Assembly: GCA_009741485.1 (NCBI GenBank)
Contig: CM019220.1
Span: forward strand, 30,448,185 to 30,512,184
Length of the DNA: 64,000 nt
DNA from: Malurus cyaneus samueli
Taxonomy: Eukaryota; Chordata; Aves; Passeriformes; Maluridae
Direction of reading: 5' to 3'
Part shown: positions 1 to 13,400 of the stretch, one piece after another
How positions within the stretch are numbered: the stretch's first letter is position 1
Layout: each line of letters begins with the position of its first letter
Program-made: the position numbers and the translations under genes
The notes under the pieces: generated by a model
What the model saw: the letters and a program-made list of their open reading frames with translations, nothing else
Told to the model about the DNA's origin: nothing
The model's database searches: none

Positions 1-3000
1 CTAAAGGTATAAAAGTGAAAGGAAATGAGAGATGAGTTTCAAGGATACAGAACAAGGCAAGAAAGTTTGAGAGCTGCTCCTTTAGAAGACACCCCTTATC
101 CTTTCTGACTCGTTTCAGCTCTTTCATTTCCCATTTCATATGAGAAGGGGAAAAGGCAGAACACCTAATTTTGTCTTGTGTTTTGAACTGTGCCTAGAAG
201 AGTTGGATTCTAATTCTTGACATTCACAAGGGGCGTCAAAACAGAAAGATGCTTTGTTAATAGGGAATATGCACTTAATGATACCTGCAAAGGGGAACCC
301 TCATGCCAAAACCCCCAAAAACTGCCTTAAGGGAGGACACAAGATCAGAGATCACAATTGGGGTACCAAGTTATCTCCCTTGAGGAAGCATTTCAAAACA
401 TTATGGAACAACATTATAGAATAACCCCATACACAACGATTACGTGCTGGCAGATGCAATGAGGGACATTGCAGAGGTGAGCAAAATGATCTCTTCTCAC
501 TGCTTTTGTTCTGCAGAGGTGTGATGTGTCTTCTTCCTCGGGTTTTTAAAGCAATTTCAGATCTGAAGACAGACACCAGGGAAACCCAGATTTTCGATTA
601 GGTTTTCAGTCCCCTTTTCAGAATTAGAAAACAGTAAATAGGTAAAAAGTAGGACAAATAAAACAGGAAGGTATTAATTGTTTTTACTGGAAAAATGTCT
701 GTCAGCTGTTGAAGAGGTAAGGAAGCCCTTAAAAGTAGGTCTGCCAAAACAAAAGCAGAGTTCAGCCTAGAACAGAGTAAGGAAAATTTCTCTTGGGGAA
801 AAAGAAAGAAAAGAAAGACAGGAAAGACCTAATTAAAAGTGAAGGTCTTGCAGTAAATAAATGATTAAACTAGCTTCAAAAATGTGTAGAAACATGAGTC
901 TCTGAAAAGAATATTAAGTTACAGTGTAGGAAAAAATCCCAAGCAAAATTGTTAAGATTTTTTTTTTTAATGGAGAGTAGTAGTGAAATCCTACTGTTTT
1001 ATAAACAGAGCATTAAAGCACAGATATGCCTGCCTAATCAGTTACATGAGAATCCCCATGGCTTTCAGGCGACACATATATTAGTTTGGATTAAAAAAAA
1101 AATCCAATAAAAATAAGTTTATTATTTCCATTTTGGAGATATCTTCTCTCCCTACAGTAAGAAAACTGCATCGCTTTCATTTCAGAAGTAATTTTACATA
1201 TAAACCACAGTATTGAATCAGTATCATATTAAAACACATGAATAAAGGTACCAGTGGGAAACCAAATTAAGCCAGCACTTAAATGCTTTCTTAAATTATA
1301 TTTCCTATTGCAATTTCCCTACTCCACTAAGTTGACTTGAAAGCTCTGAACAATCATTTATTCTGTAGGATACCAACTAGGTTGAATAGAAACCCTGAGT
1401 ATATTGAGTTCCCTCTTGAGGAAACTTAAAAGTGACAGGAAAAAATATGGAGTGGGAGGCTACAAAAATACAATTCCAAGAACACATCAGGGGGAAAAAA
1501 ACCAGATGAAAATGTAAATTAATATGTAGGCATCTTAGGAAAATAGTTACAATTGGGTAAGGAAGAAAGAGAAGAGGAACCAGATTTTTTGTTTCGTTTT
1601 GTGGTTTTTTTTAAGGTTTATAATTAGATGAAAACATAGTTGATATTTAATGAGTTGCAACCAGTTGCATTATTTTAATTAGTTTATGGCGATAAGGATG
1701 AATCCAAAGCAGACAGCTGTGAAGATTTGTTATTTTAATTAGCTAAGCAGACAGGAAAATCAAGAATAGTCTTGATCCACCACAGCAGACTCTGTTCAGC
1801 AGGGCCATGAGGGAGAAGAACCTCGGCAGCAGCAAATCACAACTTCTGTGCTAAAAAAAGGGGCTTGTTGGCTGTTTTAGACAGTGAAAACACTCCAACT
1901 AAACAGCATCCACTTCACAAGAGCAAAGCATTTCTGAGAGGCCAAAACAACAGGCGTGACAAAGAATTGCAAAGATCAGAGTTATCGAGCTTATTACAGC
2001 CCAGTAACTTCTGGGACAGGCTTGCAGGGTGTGTTATGTACAGATTAATAACCCTAAATATAGAGTATAATTATTGATTACAGCTTTACCTGATTTGTTT
2101 TGGGGCTTAGGGATAAAATAGGTATTCTTCAGTCAAAAAAATTCAGGCCTTCTGAGAAGTAAATTGGATTAAAGGTAAGAATAACCAGCTTCTTTTAAAA
2201 AGCTGCTGAGTATTTCCACACCAGTTATAAGGACAGACCAGTTAATTAAAGAGTCAGAATTCAAAATGTTGTGAAGCAAGAATCCAGTTGCTGGTATCAC
2301 TAGAAGCTAAATTAGACATGAAAAACAATTTCCTTTACATCGTTCATCACCTTGTCTCTGTTCTGGACTGGGTCTGCTGGGAGAAATGCCCCTGAATTTA
2401 CCTCATCCTAACCAATAAACTCAACATTTGCTTTCCAGCTGCTGCACCAGTTGAAACAGTCTGAGGACTGTGACCTTCAGGTAGGCAAAAATCTGACCTC
2501 TCAAGCTAAACCCAGGTTCACACCCTGTCCCTGGGTTTGAAAATCACCACTTATTTCTGACTCTGTTCACATTCTCCACGTACATTTTCAACCCTACTTA
2601 AAGATAAGTTATTACTATACACAAATTACAACACACAGACTTATGAGTTAATAATTTACTTGTCTAGCTGGGGAATTTTCCTTTTAGTGCATTATAGATG
2701 AACCACAGACAAATTCAGTACTTTCTTGAATTAAGCTCATCTAGCCAATCTAATTCTGAATATATCAAGCAGTGCTGTTCTCTGTGGGGACAATTTAGAA
2801 TGAAGTGTGCTTGGGTATAAGGAAGAATGTCAAGTATTACCCAAGACTGAATAGAAATCTATAAAAGATGCCAACACCAACAGAAGCACAGTTTGGATTA
2901 CTAATCTCTGCTCTTTCCCAGCAAATATTATTGGGCTTTTTGGCCACTACAAAAGGACCATTGGTCCTTCATAGAAATTAAAAAGGATCTGTAACATAAA

Positions 3001-6000
3001 AATGTTTAAATGAGTCAACTGAGGCAGGCTTAAACTAAGCTATTCTTTCCTTACATTCAGAGATTAGTCAATCAACAATTAGATGATTTAAGACTGACAG
3101 TGACACACACTTTGCTTCCCTGAAAGTGTTTGTAAAACATAATTTCAGGCACTTGTTAATGTGCTATGTATCTTGCATGTTCTCCACCTTCAGAAGTAAA
3201 GGATCCTCCAGTGAGGTCATCTAGGCTTAAACATTTCAATACAGCTGCTCCCAAGAGGTTGGGGTGTAAATAAAACCTACAGATGCCAACAGGGAATGCT
3301 GAGTGGATTTTGAATTAGATTGGTGACAGACAAATTGCACAGGGCACTAGACTGTTACTATTACACTGACAGGAAGTATCACTAGAAAAAAATAGAAGCT
3401 TATAAAGTAATTTTTCCTCATCCCAGTATTCTGAACTTGGAACCTAAATGCCACTGAATATGAAGAGTTCAGGCCCACAGTGTTTCCCCTCTGAATAGAG
3501 CATCATCTGTACTGTTCAAAGCTTGATGTCATTTGTGTCTCCCTTTCCTTTTTGAATCTGAGCAATGCTGAATCCATTTATTGTTGCTAATTGTCCTTCA
3601 TTAGCTACCTTGCAGTTTTGATTGGTTTGACTCTTCACCCTAATTGATTTGCTACTGTAATTGACTTTCCCCTCCACTGATTTGCCTTGTGTGTTTTATC
3701 ATTTTAAAGTGTAGAAGAAATACAGAATGGAATTAAATTCCCAGTAATTGCTTATTACCATCTTGTGGTGCTTTCATTTCCCTCCCCTAAAAACAACTAC
3801 ACATGCTTCAAATTTGTGCTGTGCCATTTTTTACCAGTATCCATTATGTTTCTGATACATCATCCTATATTTTCCATCTTTATCCTTTTGTTTTTCACTC
3901 CTGACATTGAGATCTTGCTGTGGCCCCTCACCACATCCCTGAACCCATCCTGACTTCATCAATATCCATAACCTTTTGTTCCATCTCTTCTACTTTGCTT
4001 TCCTCAGTGTGGAAGCAATGAGGGTTTCAGAGGTACATAATAATCCACACCAGTAAAAACCCTGCCAGTTTACATCATCTGCAGTACAAACAAACTGTGG
4101 ACTCTGGAGCTATAAATCAACAGAATGTGCTCACGTGCTTGTTGCAATATTTTGATAGGGTAAAGAGAGGAGCTGCTCTTCTGACATGGAGTTATCTTTA
4201 ATCTGTAACCATTCTGTTCTGCAACACCCAGAACAGAAATACATGAAAGGAAGAGCAAATCACACCTGACTCCTGAACAAACACAGAACAGTGTCATTAG
4301 GTGAGGCACCATCTGGTCTCACCCATTCCAGAATCAAAGCAGCCCTAGAACTGGATGGGCACAGTTTTTTCCCAATTCCAATGCAAAGAAGAATCATTCA
4401 ATGGGGAATCATTCAATGGGGAATCATTCAATGCACTGTTCTTAGAACCATCTCATCCCCTTCTCTTGCTGCTCCATTAAGATCCTTCCTGTTTAATTCC
4501 TGCAATGTATCATCCTTGCTCCAACTCCCTTGCATGACTGCTTTTCATCCTCACTCACAGTTTTGTTGCCTTCTTTAACTGCAGCTTTAACACTTCCCCT
4601 TCATTTTCTTCCCTGCTTTGCTTCCGCCAGCAGTTCAGAAGTGTCTCATTTTCCTGCCTGCTGACTCCTTAAATCTGCTCCCTTGCTCCCAGCTCTCTTA
4701 ACCTCTTACCAGCCACTCTCTTCTTCCTCACCCTTAGCTGTTCTGGGTCTTTGCACCTATACTTCTTACAAAACAATGATATTCTCTCACTTTATTTTTT
4801 TCTTCCTTAATTTAGGCAATCTTGTTCCCACCCTCTCCTTTCTTTTCCTTCTCCTGTGGTTTTAGAATTGCTTTATTTTCATGTAGGTGTGGACTTTAAT
4901 ATGCTTTCTGAAGATGCAGAGGCAACATTCCTGCTCCCGAAACAACAGTGAGTTCATTTTATTAATGTTTCTCCTACTGAGCCACATGGCTGCTCAGTAA
5001 ATGCTGCAAAACTCACATATACAGTCATATAGATGTAGGCATAGAAATAAAACCAATCTGAGCACAGCCACAGCCACAGATATCAATGAACTGAAAACAA
5101 GGTGCATGTTATTAGCTGTGTAGGGAGAGACTGCCTTAGCTCAGTGTAAGTTAAATTGTGCGTGGAGAGAAGGGAGCACAGTGAGTGAACAGCTGGAGAA
5201 AATACTGTTTCAGACTAAACCTGGGCAGAAACAGCTAGAAAAATTTCAGTTTATCAAATAATCTGTTCTGACCTGTATTGGGACACACCCAAGCTTCTTC
5301 AAAGGTTTATTTCCTTGACATGGAAGAATTGGTTTTAGTCTTTAATGAAGTGACAATTAGAAAGTTCCTCAGTAATGTAATTAGTCATTTTGCATTCTCT
5401 AGGGAAATCATCCCTTTGCAGCAGAAGTTAATTTTTGCTGTCCTGTTAATACCTGAATGACAACAGGGATGAGATACAGGCAGTTGTTAGTTAGGGCACC
5501 TTATCAACTGAGGGAGTTCAACCCATAGAGCCCTCCAACATAATGTTTTTTGTTGAAAATGGAGCACCTACAAGGAAAAGGCCCAGGGAAATGGATTCTA
5601 AAATAGACACAGAGTGATGAATGGCACATTAAGGAGGTGCTCTGAGTTCCAGGCTTCTTATCTAATTTAAAAAGCAGAAAAGTTTCTTGTTGTGGAGATG
5701 GCCTTCTTCACCTATCTCCTGCTGGAAATCTTGGATAGAGAGCTACTAAGAGCATTTTAAATCCTTTGTATTTTTCAATATACAAATTACAAAATAATTT
5801 TAAAAATAATCTTGGGAATAATTTTTTAAAAAAGATCTTCTCTTCATACTCTTGACGGGTCAGTTTGTACTGCTCAAAGATCTTAAAAAAGCTTAAAAAT
5901 CTTCTCTCTTAAAAGTTGTTCTTTCTTACAAAATGTTCTGAATTTAGTTACTGGTTCAGCCAGTTTGTATCCATTCTCTCTGCTAAACTAAATAAAATAC

Positions 6001-7014
6001 CAGATTGTTCTGGACATCAGCAAGCCTGGTCAGCACACTGAAATAGTAAAAATTTTAAGTCCACAAAAGAGGGAAAATACCACAGATTCTTTTTATTTAA
6101 TTGCATAGAGCTATTCTGTCACTAAGCTCACAAATAACTATTTTCTCAGTTTCTTATTTTAATTACAAGTTTGTAATTTTCTACACAGGTTTTAGAATCT
6201 GTTTCTGGTATGCTGTATTTTTAGGGCTTCATTTACATTGTTCTGCCATATTACAGAACTGTGCATATTATTTGAAAAGCAAAAAAGGCAATTTATGGAG
6301 AGCCTCAATTTTAACTGCATTTTTTTGTTTTTCCTTTTTCTTAATTAGAATGCTTGCTAATGAAGAGTTTTCAAAAGTAGAGCCAAGACATTCTTACAGT
6401 ATTCAATATCTCCTAACAAACATTTCACTGTATTTATGCCATGGACTTACGAAAACAGCAAAACAGTAATACAAAATATACTTCAGTTTATAGTAAATTG
6501 ATACTTTCAGTAAAACATAATTAAAGTTACCATACAAAATGGGATAAATAAGCTCATAGCACCCAGCATAACATATATTTGCATCTTAAACATGTGGGAA
6601 ACAGTATTTGTAAGGCAGCAAAGCAGGTACCCTTGTCCCAGCTGCTCTGCACAGTGCCTGTATTTCCCAAGGAAAATTTTATTTTAGATACTTATGTTTG
6701 CTTTTCTGCATAGCTACTCTTCATTTGTTTCACAGTCACCACGGAATTAGGCAATAGCAGTGGGCAATATTTTAAAAAATTCTCAATCTAGATCATTTTC
6801 TCAGGAGAAACATGGATTTGGGCTATTTTTCCTGCAGAGCCCAAGAACGGCTGCAGATTAATTTTTCATGAGCTCTATCCTGTACACTACAGCACACGGC
6901 AGATTTTGCTGCAACATGATTAATACAGAGCTCTGTGCTAAGCACTTGTTAAGCATTAAATGCTTTCCAGAGTCCACATCAGTCTCTCTCTGCTGGCTTG
7001 TTTGGAACTTGACC
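1..7014. other. Unique A+T-rich non-coding DNA
   Basis: No recognisable exon, RNA gene or interspersed repeat is seen in this stretch. Reading frames are short (122 codons at most) and have no conserved motif or family resemblance. Structure visible by eye is limited to short A or T runs and a 15-bp tandem repeat at 4392-4433, which is listed separately. The stretch is best read as intergenic or intronic sequence. I cannot tell which from this window alone. Confidence 0.7.
4392..4433. repeat. 15-bp tandem repeat, about 2.8 copies
   Basis: The unit aatcattcaatgggg occurs at 4392-4406 and 4407-4421, then as a partial copy at 4422-4433. The copies are identical. Because 15 is a multiple of 3 they encode a repeated peptide unit (IIQWG) in one frame. 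That frame shows no other sign of being coding. It is most simply a recent slippage or duplication event. Confidence 0.85.
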
Positions 7015-7635
7015 GGGAGGGAGGAGGGAGAAGAAGAAGGAAGGAAGGAAGGAAGGAAGGAAGGAAGGAAGGAAGGAAGGAAGGAAGGAAGGAAGGAAGG
7101 AAGGAAGGAAGAGAAAGAGAAAGAGAAAGAGAAAGAGAAAAGAGAAAGAGAAAGAGAAAGAGAAAGAGAAAGAGAAAGAGAAAAAGAAAGAGAAAGAGAA
7201 AAAGAGAAAGAGAAAGAGAGAAGAGAGAAAAAAAAGAAAAGAAAGAAAGAGAAAAAGAAAAGAGAAAAGAGAAAGAAGAAAGAGAAAGAGAAAAGAGAAA
7301 AAAAGAAGAGAAAGAGAAAGAGAAAGAAAGAGAGAAAAGAGAAAGAAAGAGAGAAAAAGAGAAGAGAGAGAGAAAAAAAAGAAAGGGAAAAGAAAAGAGA
7401 AAAAGAAGAAAAAGAGAAAAGAGAAAAGAGAAGAAAGAAAAAGGGAAAGAAAAAGAGAAAAAGAGAAAGAAAGAGAGAATGAAAGAGAGAAAGAAAGAGA
7501 GAAAGAAAGAGAGAGAGAGAAAGAAAAAGAGAAAGAGAGAAAAAGAGAGAGAAAGAAAAAGAAAGAGAGATAGAGAGATGGAGAAAAAAGAGAGAAAGAA
7601 AAAGAGAGAGAGAGAAAGAAAAAGAGAGAAAGAAA
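7015..7635. repeat. Long polypurine (GGAA/GAAA/GAGAAA) tract
   Basis: All 621 plus-strand bases are A or G except three T residues, at 7480, 7571 and 7579. Positions 7015-7479 (465 bases) are uninterrupted purine. The tract opens with a GGAA array (7039-7110), passes into GAGAAA units (from 7111), and then into irregular GAAA, GAGA and AAAAGA mixtures. Such homopurine-homopyrimidine DNA with mirror-symmetric stretches is known to be able to form intramolecular triplexes and to be length-unstable. It opens long reading frames on both strands (Lys/Glu/Arg-rich forward; Ser/Phe/Leu-rich reverse, 6858-7766). These are compositional artefacts, because stop codons need a pyrimidine on the purine strand. 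The exact length may be affected by assembly. Confidence 0.95.
7039..7110 (+). repeat. GGAA microsatellite, 18 perfect units
   Basis: There are eighteen consecutive GGAA units with no interruption (72 bases), at the head of the polypurine tract. GGAA is the core of ETS-family transcription factor sites. Long GGAA arrays are known to bind ETS proteins and, in human cells, oncogenic ETS fusions. Whether this avian-type locus is bound is unknown. The simplest explanation is replication slippage. Copy number is likely polymorphic. Confidence 0.95.
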
Positions 7636-10084
7636 TACACATGTATCTCGACACAGATACACAGACATAAGATCTTGACACTGGTGTTTCCCATAAAGAC
7701 AGGACACCAAACTGGCTCTCTGGATTTTATACTATGACTCGTTAGATTGAAAGGGCAGCTGTCCATGCCTTGGCTTTCAGCATGTAAACAAAATTCATGA
7801 TAATTTCTCCATGTAGCTTGACTATTTCTATGGTTTCAGTGCCATCCTTTGTGGCTTGAGCTGGTTTCTGCTTTATGAACACCTCATATATGTATGCAAG
7901 GCCTGGAACCCCCAAAATTATGCAAGGTGAGGCCATTTCTGCAGTGATGCTCAGACTGCAGAGACACTGGCCACTTTTGCCTCTCAGCTGGCTTTTTAAA
8001 AAGGCACAATTTGGACAGGTAAGCCTGACCTCATTGACTGCTTGCTGTTAATGTCATGCTACTGAGAAATGCACTCTGCAACGACAGCTCCCAACAGGAT
8101 TTGTCAAAAGGAAATAGCCCAGACAGTGCAAACCATGAGGGAAACAGCCTGACAGATATGACTGGAAAACCATACTAAAGGAGCATTATTGTTTTGTTTA
8201 GAGCCTCCTACAAGAAAGCAGGACAAATACACAGCAGGAGACATTTCAATATAAACATTTCACTTAACAGTGTAGTAAGTTCCCAAATTTATCTCTCCAA
8301 TAAACTATAAGCTCTCAGTTTTTACCCATGTGTGTAGTGCAAGTAGCTGCTGACATTGCTTATATGCTATGCAATCCACAAGATTTTATATCCAAAGGGA
8401 TCCCACTTAAACCCTTTCATTTAAATTAAAGGTGCCATCAATGCCAATATTTCATGGTTTTGACCTGACCTTGCACATAAAGCAGGATAAACCTTTGGAG
8501 AGCAGGTCAAACCTGAAATGTATAGATCAGTAAGTTCTTCACCTAAAACCAGATGGCTGCTTGGGAAATGCCTGACATTCTGATAATATTCACACCAGAT
8601 TATCAGTGTCACACGAATCCTGAAAGGTCACCAGCCTTCCACCCCGATCATCACGATGATCATTATTCACTTGAACTGCTCCCTGGCTCAAAAAAACTGA
8701 TTTCTTGCAAACTGTTAAATACAGGGACAAAATCTGCTCCAGTGGGAAGTTTTTCTTCATAGCAGCATAAAAGACTAATGTGTTGCCTTGCTTTGACCCA
8801 GATGGGATTGCTTACAAGCAAATAGCAAATCCTTGATGTTGAATCAATTTGTTTTTCAATCTCTGACGAGGGAATCATTCCCTCCAGTGCCCCACTACAC
8901 TTCTTGCAGGAAGTTTCCCATTTTCAAACACTTTGATTCTTCACTTGTTTGTGTTGCTACTGCTACATGACTGCTATAAGTGAGAGCAGAATAATTTTTA
9001 TGCATATTGTTTTTTTACCTGACAATAGTGGCACGAGGCCTGCAGAGATGGCAATCAAACATATCGGGCATGTGATCAAGGCCACTACAACACTCATCCT
9101 CTCTCATAAATTTCACATTTCTACTCACCCTCTCAATCTGTTGTTATTCTATTTGCCTTATGTTCTAACTCAACATGTCATCACTGTTCAAAATACATCA
9201 CTTCTACCCTGGCACATTACTTTTGCTGTCAACTGTTGTGAAGAACTTGTAGCCAATCAGTATTTTGCTTTTTTCTGCTAGGGACCACTTAAAACATCCT
9301 TCAATCAGGTCCTGAGAGAGAAACTTTCTCTCTTGCCAAAGTCACCACATTAGATACCTGGATTTTCACATGCCATCAATGAACCTGAAAAAGAATTACA
9401 GAGTATGGTTTACTAAGAGTGAAAATCAGAAGGGTTCTATAAGCTGATTACAGACATTCCATGTGAACTAAACACCAACTTGCCCAACTTAAAGACAGAA
9501 TTTTATAAAAACAGAGAGCTGGTAATATCTGCTGCACTAACTAGTAGCCACCAATTCTGAAACATAAGAACAGTTGGTGCACATAATGCATAGGATATGC
9601 TGGACATGAAATTCGTTGAATGTGTGTCATACACAAAATGAGGCATTGCTAACAGCCTTTGTGTCTTTGGCCAGAAAACCATGTAGGATTAAGGGACTCT
9701 TAAGAAACCATCTACTTTAACCTCTTGGTCAAAGCATGTCCAGTCAGAGAAGGTTGCCAGGGCCTTGTTTATACTGCTATTAGCAAATAGTATTCTTAAA
9801 GCATTGCCACTCGTGCCCAAACAAAGAAAAGTTAAATACAAATTCTGTTGTGACTTAGCAAGCCTTCACGGCACGCATAGGCAATGGACTTCAAGATTCA
9901 CTGTCATCACAAACCTCCTTAATATCAGGAGCTTTTAGCACTGCCATTCTTAGGCCTGGATTTATCTCCTGTATATGATTCACATCTCATACCCCTACAG
10001 AAGGAATTCCAGACCTGCTATCTTGTGGCTCTTCTGTTTACCTGCAAGCACAGTCAGCTGTATTATCCAAGGGGGAGGACACTG
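7636..10084. other. Unique non-coding DNA
   Basis: No exon, repeat family or RNA gene is recognised. Reading frames of up to 110 codons occur, for example at 8949-9281, with no domain or motif. Nothing else stands out on either strand. Confidence 0.65.
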
Positions 10085-10480
10085 AGTGATGGCAGCTAAT
10101 TCATGTGCCATTGAGCTGGGCTGCAGCCAGCTCAGAAGGCTCTACCCTTGCTCACTGCTCTGTGAGGGTTTATTTGAGCACCAGAGCTCGTTCTGGTGCA
10201 CATCCAGGAAGGCTGGCACCGAAGCCAATGAGCCCTGTTGAACTGGAGCAGCCTCTGTTGAGGAGCCGACTCTCTGTCTTCCCACTCTGCTACCCTCACT
10301 CCTGGTTCTGGGAACACAGCCCAGACCCACCTGAGCAGGCTCTGTGCACTGCCAGGCTTCCTTGGGAAAACAGGCAGCCTCAGCTGGATCTGAAAGCCAC
10401 TTAGCCATATTTGTATTATGGTGCACCTGCCAGACCCAGACTGCTGGGTGAGCCAATGCAAAACCACCACATGGCTGTGT
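10085..10480. other. G+C-richer patch of unknown nature
   Basis: This roughly 400-bp segment is visibly richer in G+C than its surroundings; positions 10261-10320 have 35 G or C out of 60 by hand count. Three overlapping frames of about 100-120 codons stay open (forward 10105-10404; reverse 10132-10500 and 10142-10489), as expected where stops are rarer. None resembles a known protein. It is not a CpG island, since CpG dinucleotides are few. It could be an old eroded transposon, an exon of a non-coding RNA, or simply a local compositional fluctuation. Confidence 0.4.
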
Positions 10481-10499
10481 CCATGGCATTGCTCACACA

Positions 10500-13400
10500 A
10501 CAGGGACCCTGTGCCTATGGAAAGCAGTGTACTGTTTAGAATGGTTTGTTATACAGCGTGATTGTCCTTAAATAAAATCTAAATATTCCTAGTTTGCATT
10601 ACCTGATTACAAGTATTACAGGGAGTTTCACACATTTGCCTCAAGTGGAGATGCTGCAAAACATAATGTAACTCTTTTCTAGTTTCATTAATACTGTGAA
10701 AAGCACAGAAAGATGCTTTGACCTGTCTAAATTAACATTAACAATGTTTCCCCTTCTTTGTTGATGAAGCATATCTAAATGATGGCTAACACTTGACCAA
10801 CAAAAGGTAATTGATTTTTTTCTGTCATTTATTTGCTTACATCCAATAACCTCATTCCTCAAAGTAAGTTCATCAGCATGCTGAAAAACAAGCTCTAACT
10901 TCTGCTATTTGAAAGCTTGAATGGCTGCTGCTCAATCTCCTAAAGATGGAAAAAGCTAGAAATATAAGTATTCTGCATGAAGGATAAAGATAGGAATGAC
11001 TGCCCAGCACAGCAGCAGAGATACAGAGAATTCAATCAGTTACGCCTCCAACACACATCTTTGTTAACACATCAGCTTTTAATTTCCTGTAGCTACAGTT
11101 ACTAAGTGCTTTTACACATTAAAAAGGGGTTAACTTTGAAATATCAAACTACTGATATATTTGTACAATTTACTATACAGCAAATCTCTTCTACAGTGGC
11201 AAGGTCCTGCATCACTTGACTGTCACTTCTAGGATAGACTGCACTGTTTACCACACACTCCACCTGCATTCCAGCAGACGTTTCAAACAGCCCAGTCTGC
11301 TCTTTGGAAATGACTTCTTTAGGGCATTCGAGTGTATCCAAAACAGAAATGAGCTCAGATAATTCAAATTGTTAAAATAATGGCACACTGGCTTTGCCAG
11401 GGAGATATGCAAAGCACTGGGAAGCCACAGCATTGCAACATTTCTGCATTAGTGGCTGTTTCTTGTCTGCCTTCCAAGTTTTGTGAAAATGCCCCCAGGT
11501 ATCACAAGAGAATCACTTTTAAAAAGAATTTTTGTTTTATGCAGGAAATGAGGCTAAAAGCACTGAAAGGCATGGGCAAGACATCTACAAAAATTTGCTC
11601 AGAATGACAGGGTAGCAATACAGAAGGCATTCATTTATTGTAAGGTCCAGTTTGAGACATTCTCTTTAAGTGTAACAGGGAATTTATGCTCAATTCAGAT
11701 ACCAAATTCCAGGGCCACTTATTTGCTTTTTATGCAGGTTGTTTAGTTTCATGTCCATCATTCTTTGGACACAGCTATAAGCCTCATTATTCATTTCTAG
11801 CAATCAAGGCAGCTTCAAAGCCTCATTTTCCCAGGTTGTTATTTCTGTGTTTCCCAATGATTTATAGGAAAAACCTGTTTGTATTTATGCAATGTGAACT
11901 TCTCTCTCTCAATGCCCATAGATTTTCCAGCTATTTTTCATGGCTAATTTACAAGGTTTTTCCATTTAGCAAGGAATTAAGGTGTCTTTACTCATCAATC
12001 ATAAGCAACGTGGAACTATTTTGTTGTTGATAATTTCTGAACTTTTCGGGATCTTCTTGCAGCAGATCAAAAACATGATCAGTCACGATACAGCTGCAGG
12101 AGTGAAGTTACTTCCTAATGTTTTTGACACCGATTTTTTTCATAAATATAGACTCCAGAAAGCAACTGATTAATTTACAGGCTATAGAGGCATAGTATTA
12201 CAATTTAAAATGTTTATTACAAGCCTGTAGTTTGGAAAATACTGGATAAATCTCAGCAATTTACTCACTATTTAATCCAAGTGACTTCATATCCAAGAGT
12301 AATTACACTGTACATGCTCTTGCAGACAGGAAAGCAAGGATGCTCTGCATAACAAAGCCATAACTTAATTTCTTCCTACCTGAGCTCTGATAAATTAAAG
12401 TAGCCAAAATTTTAGCAGAATCCTTAGCTGCCTGAAACAAAATATGGTATAAATCCTTTGCCAGAGGAGGATAAGAATGATCAGTAACTTGCTGGATGAT
12501 GTTCCTCCTCTCACTCCATTTGGTGTTTTTTGTTAAGACAAATTGGAAGCCTGACAATCCCTCAACATTTGTAAAGTAAAAATATATGTGAATTTATGTA
12601 ATTGTAGGAGGTGTGCTATCCTCAAATGAAGCCTTTGATTCAACTATTCTGAACACACCGGCATTTGCAAAATTGTAGAGATTAATTCACATGGCTGTGA
12701 ATTGATTTATCTCTCACTGGTTTGGCTACATTGATTATTCTGATGCCTTCTTAACTGGCTTAACTTTGGATGTCATTTTTAGTATATGTGCTTACTATAC
12801 TCCTCTCATTTGATTAAATTAGAGCTGTGAATCAATTCTCTCTGCCATGCAACTGAATTTCCAGATATGGTTTCACTTAACTTTATATGAGGTTATTTAG
12901 CTTTTTCCCCCACAGACCGTTTCAATAAATGTGTATCCATTCCACAGGGTTGCAAATAGAAACTGTATTTTATTTTTACTAATTGCAATATTGAGGTTCA
13001 AGGGTAAATCTCGCTCAGCATCACAGAAGGGATACATTTGCTAACTTACAATGTCTTTCCCACTTAACAAGCTTATCAGATTCTTTTTGGAATGAAATCC
13101 CTGCACACTGAGTCAAATTTCTCATCAGTGCTTCTGCAAACTGGTAGATGCTTGACAAGATGTGAATGCAAAAACTATGCAGTGGCTTCTCATCATGTTC
13201 ATATTTACCCTCAACTCCTCCTTTCCTAGTCCACTTTTTAATTTTATTTCATACCCCACAGGAAGAAGAGTAAACACATTTTTTAGATGTCAAAAATTAA
13301 AAAAACCTCACATCAATAAAAAAAATATTTGCAGCTGAGAGGAACAGCCTTTGTAAAACAGCCCCAAGACTGGTTTTGTAACAGAGTCCACATTCTTAGC

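Noticed and set aside
6858..7766. 302-codon reverse frame and several 200-240-codon frames on both strands
   Set aside because: They are entirely the translation of the purine tract (Ser/Phe/Leu on one strand, Lys/Arg/Glu on the other), with no non-repetitive protein sequence of note.
11144..11341. 65-codon reverse frame with ordinary-looking amino-acid composition, considered as a possible exon
   Set aside because: No ATG at its start, no convincing acceptor on the reverse strand upstream, and no family resemblance.
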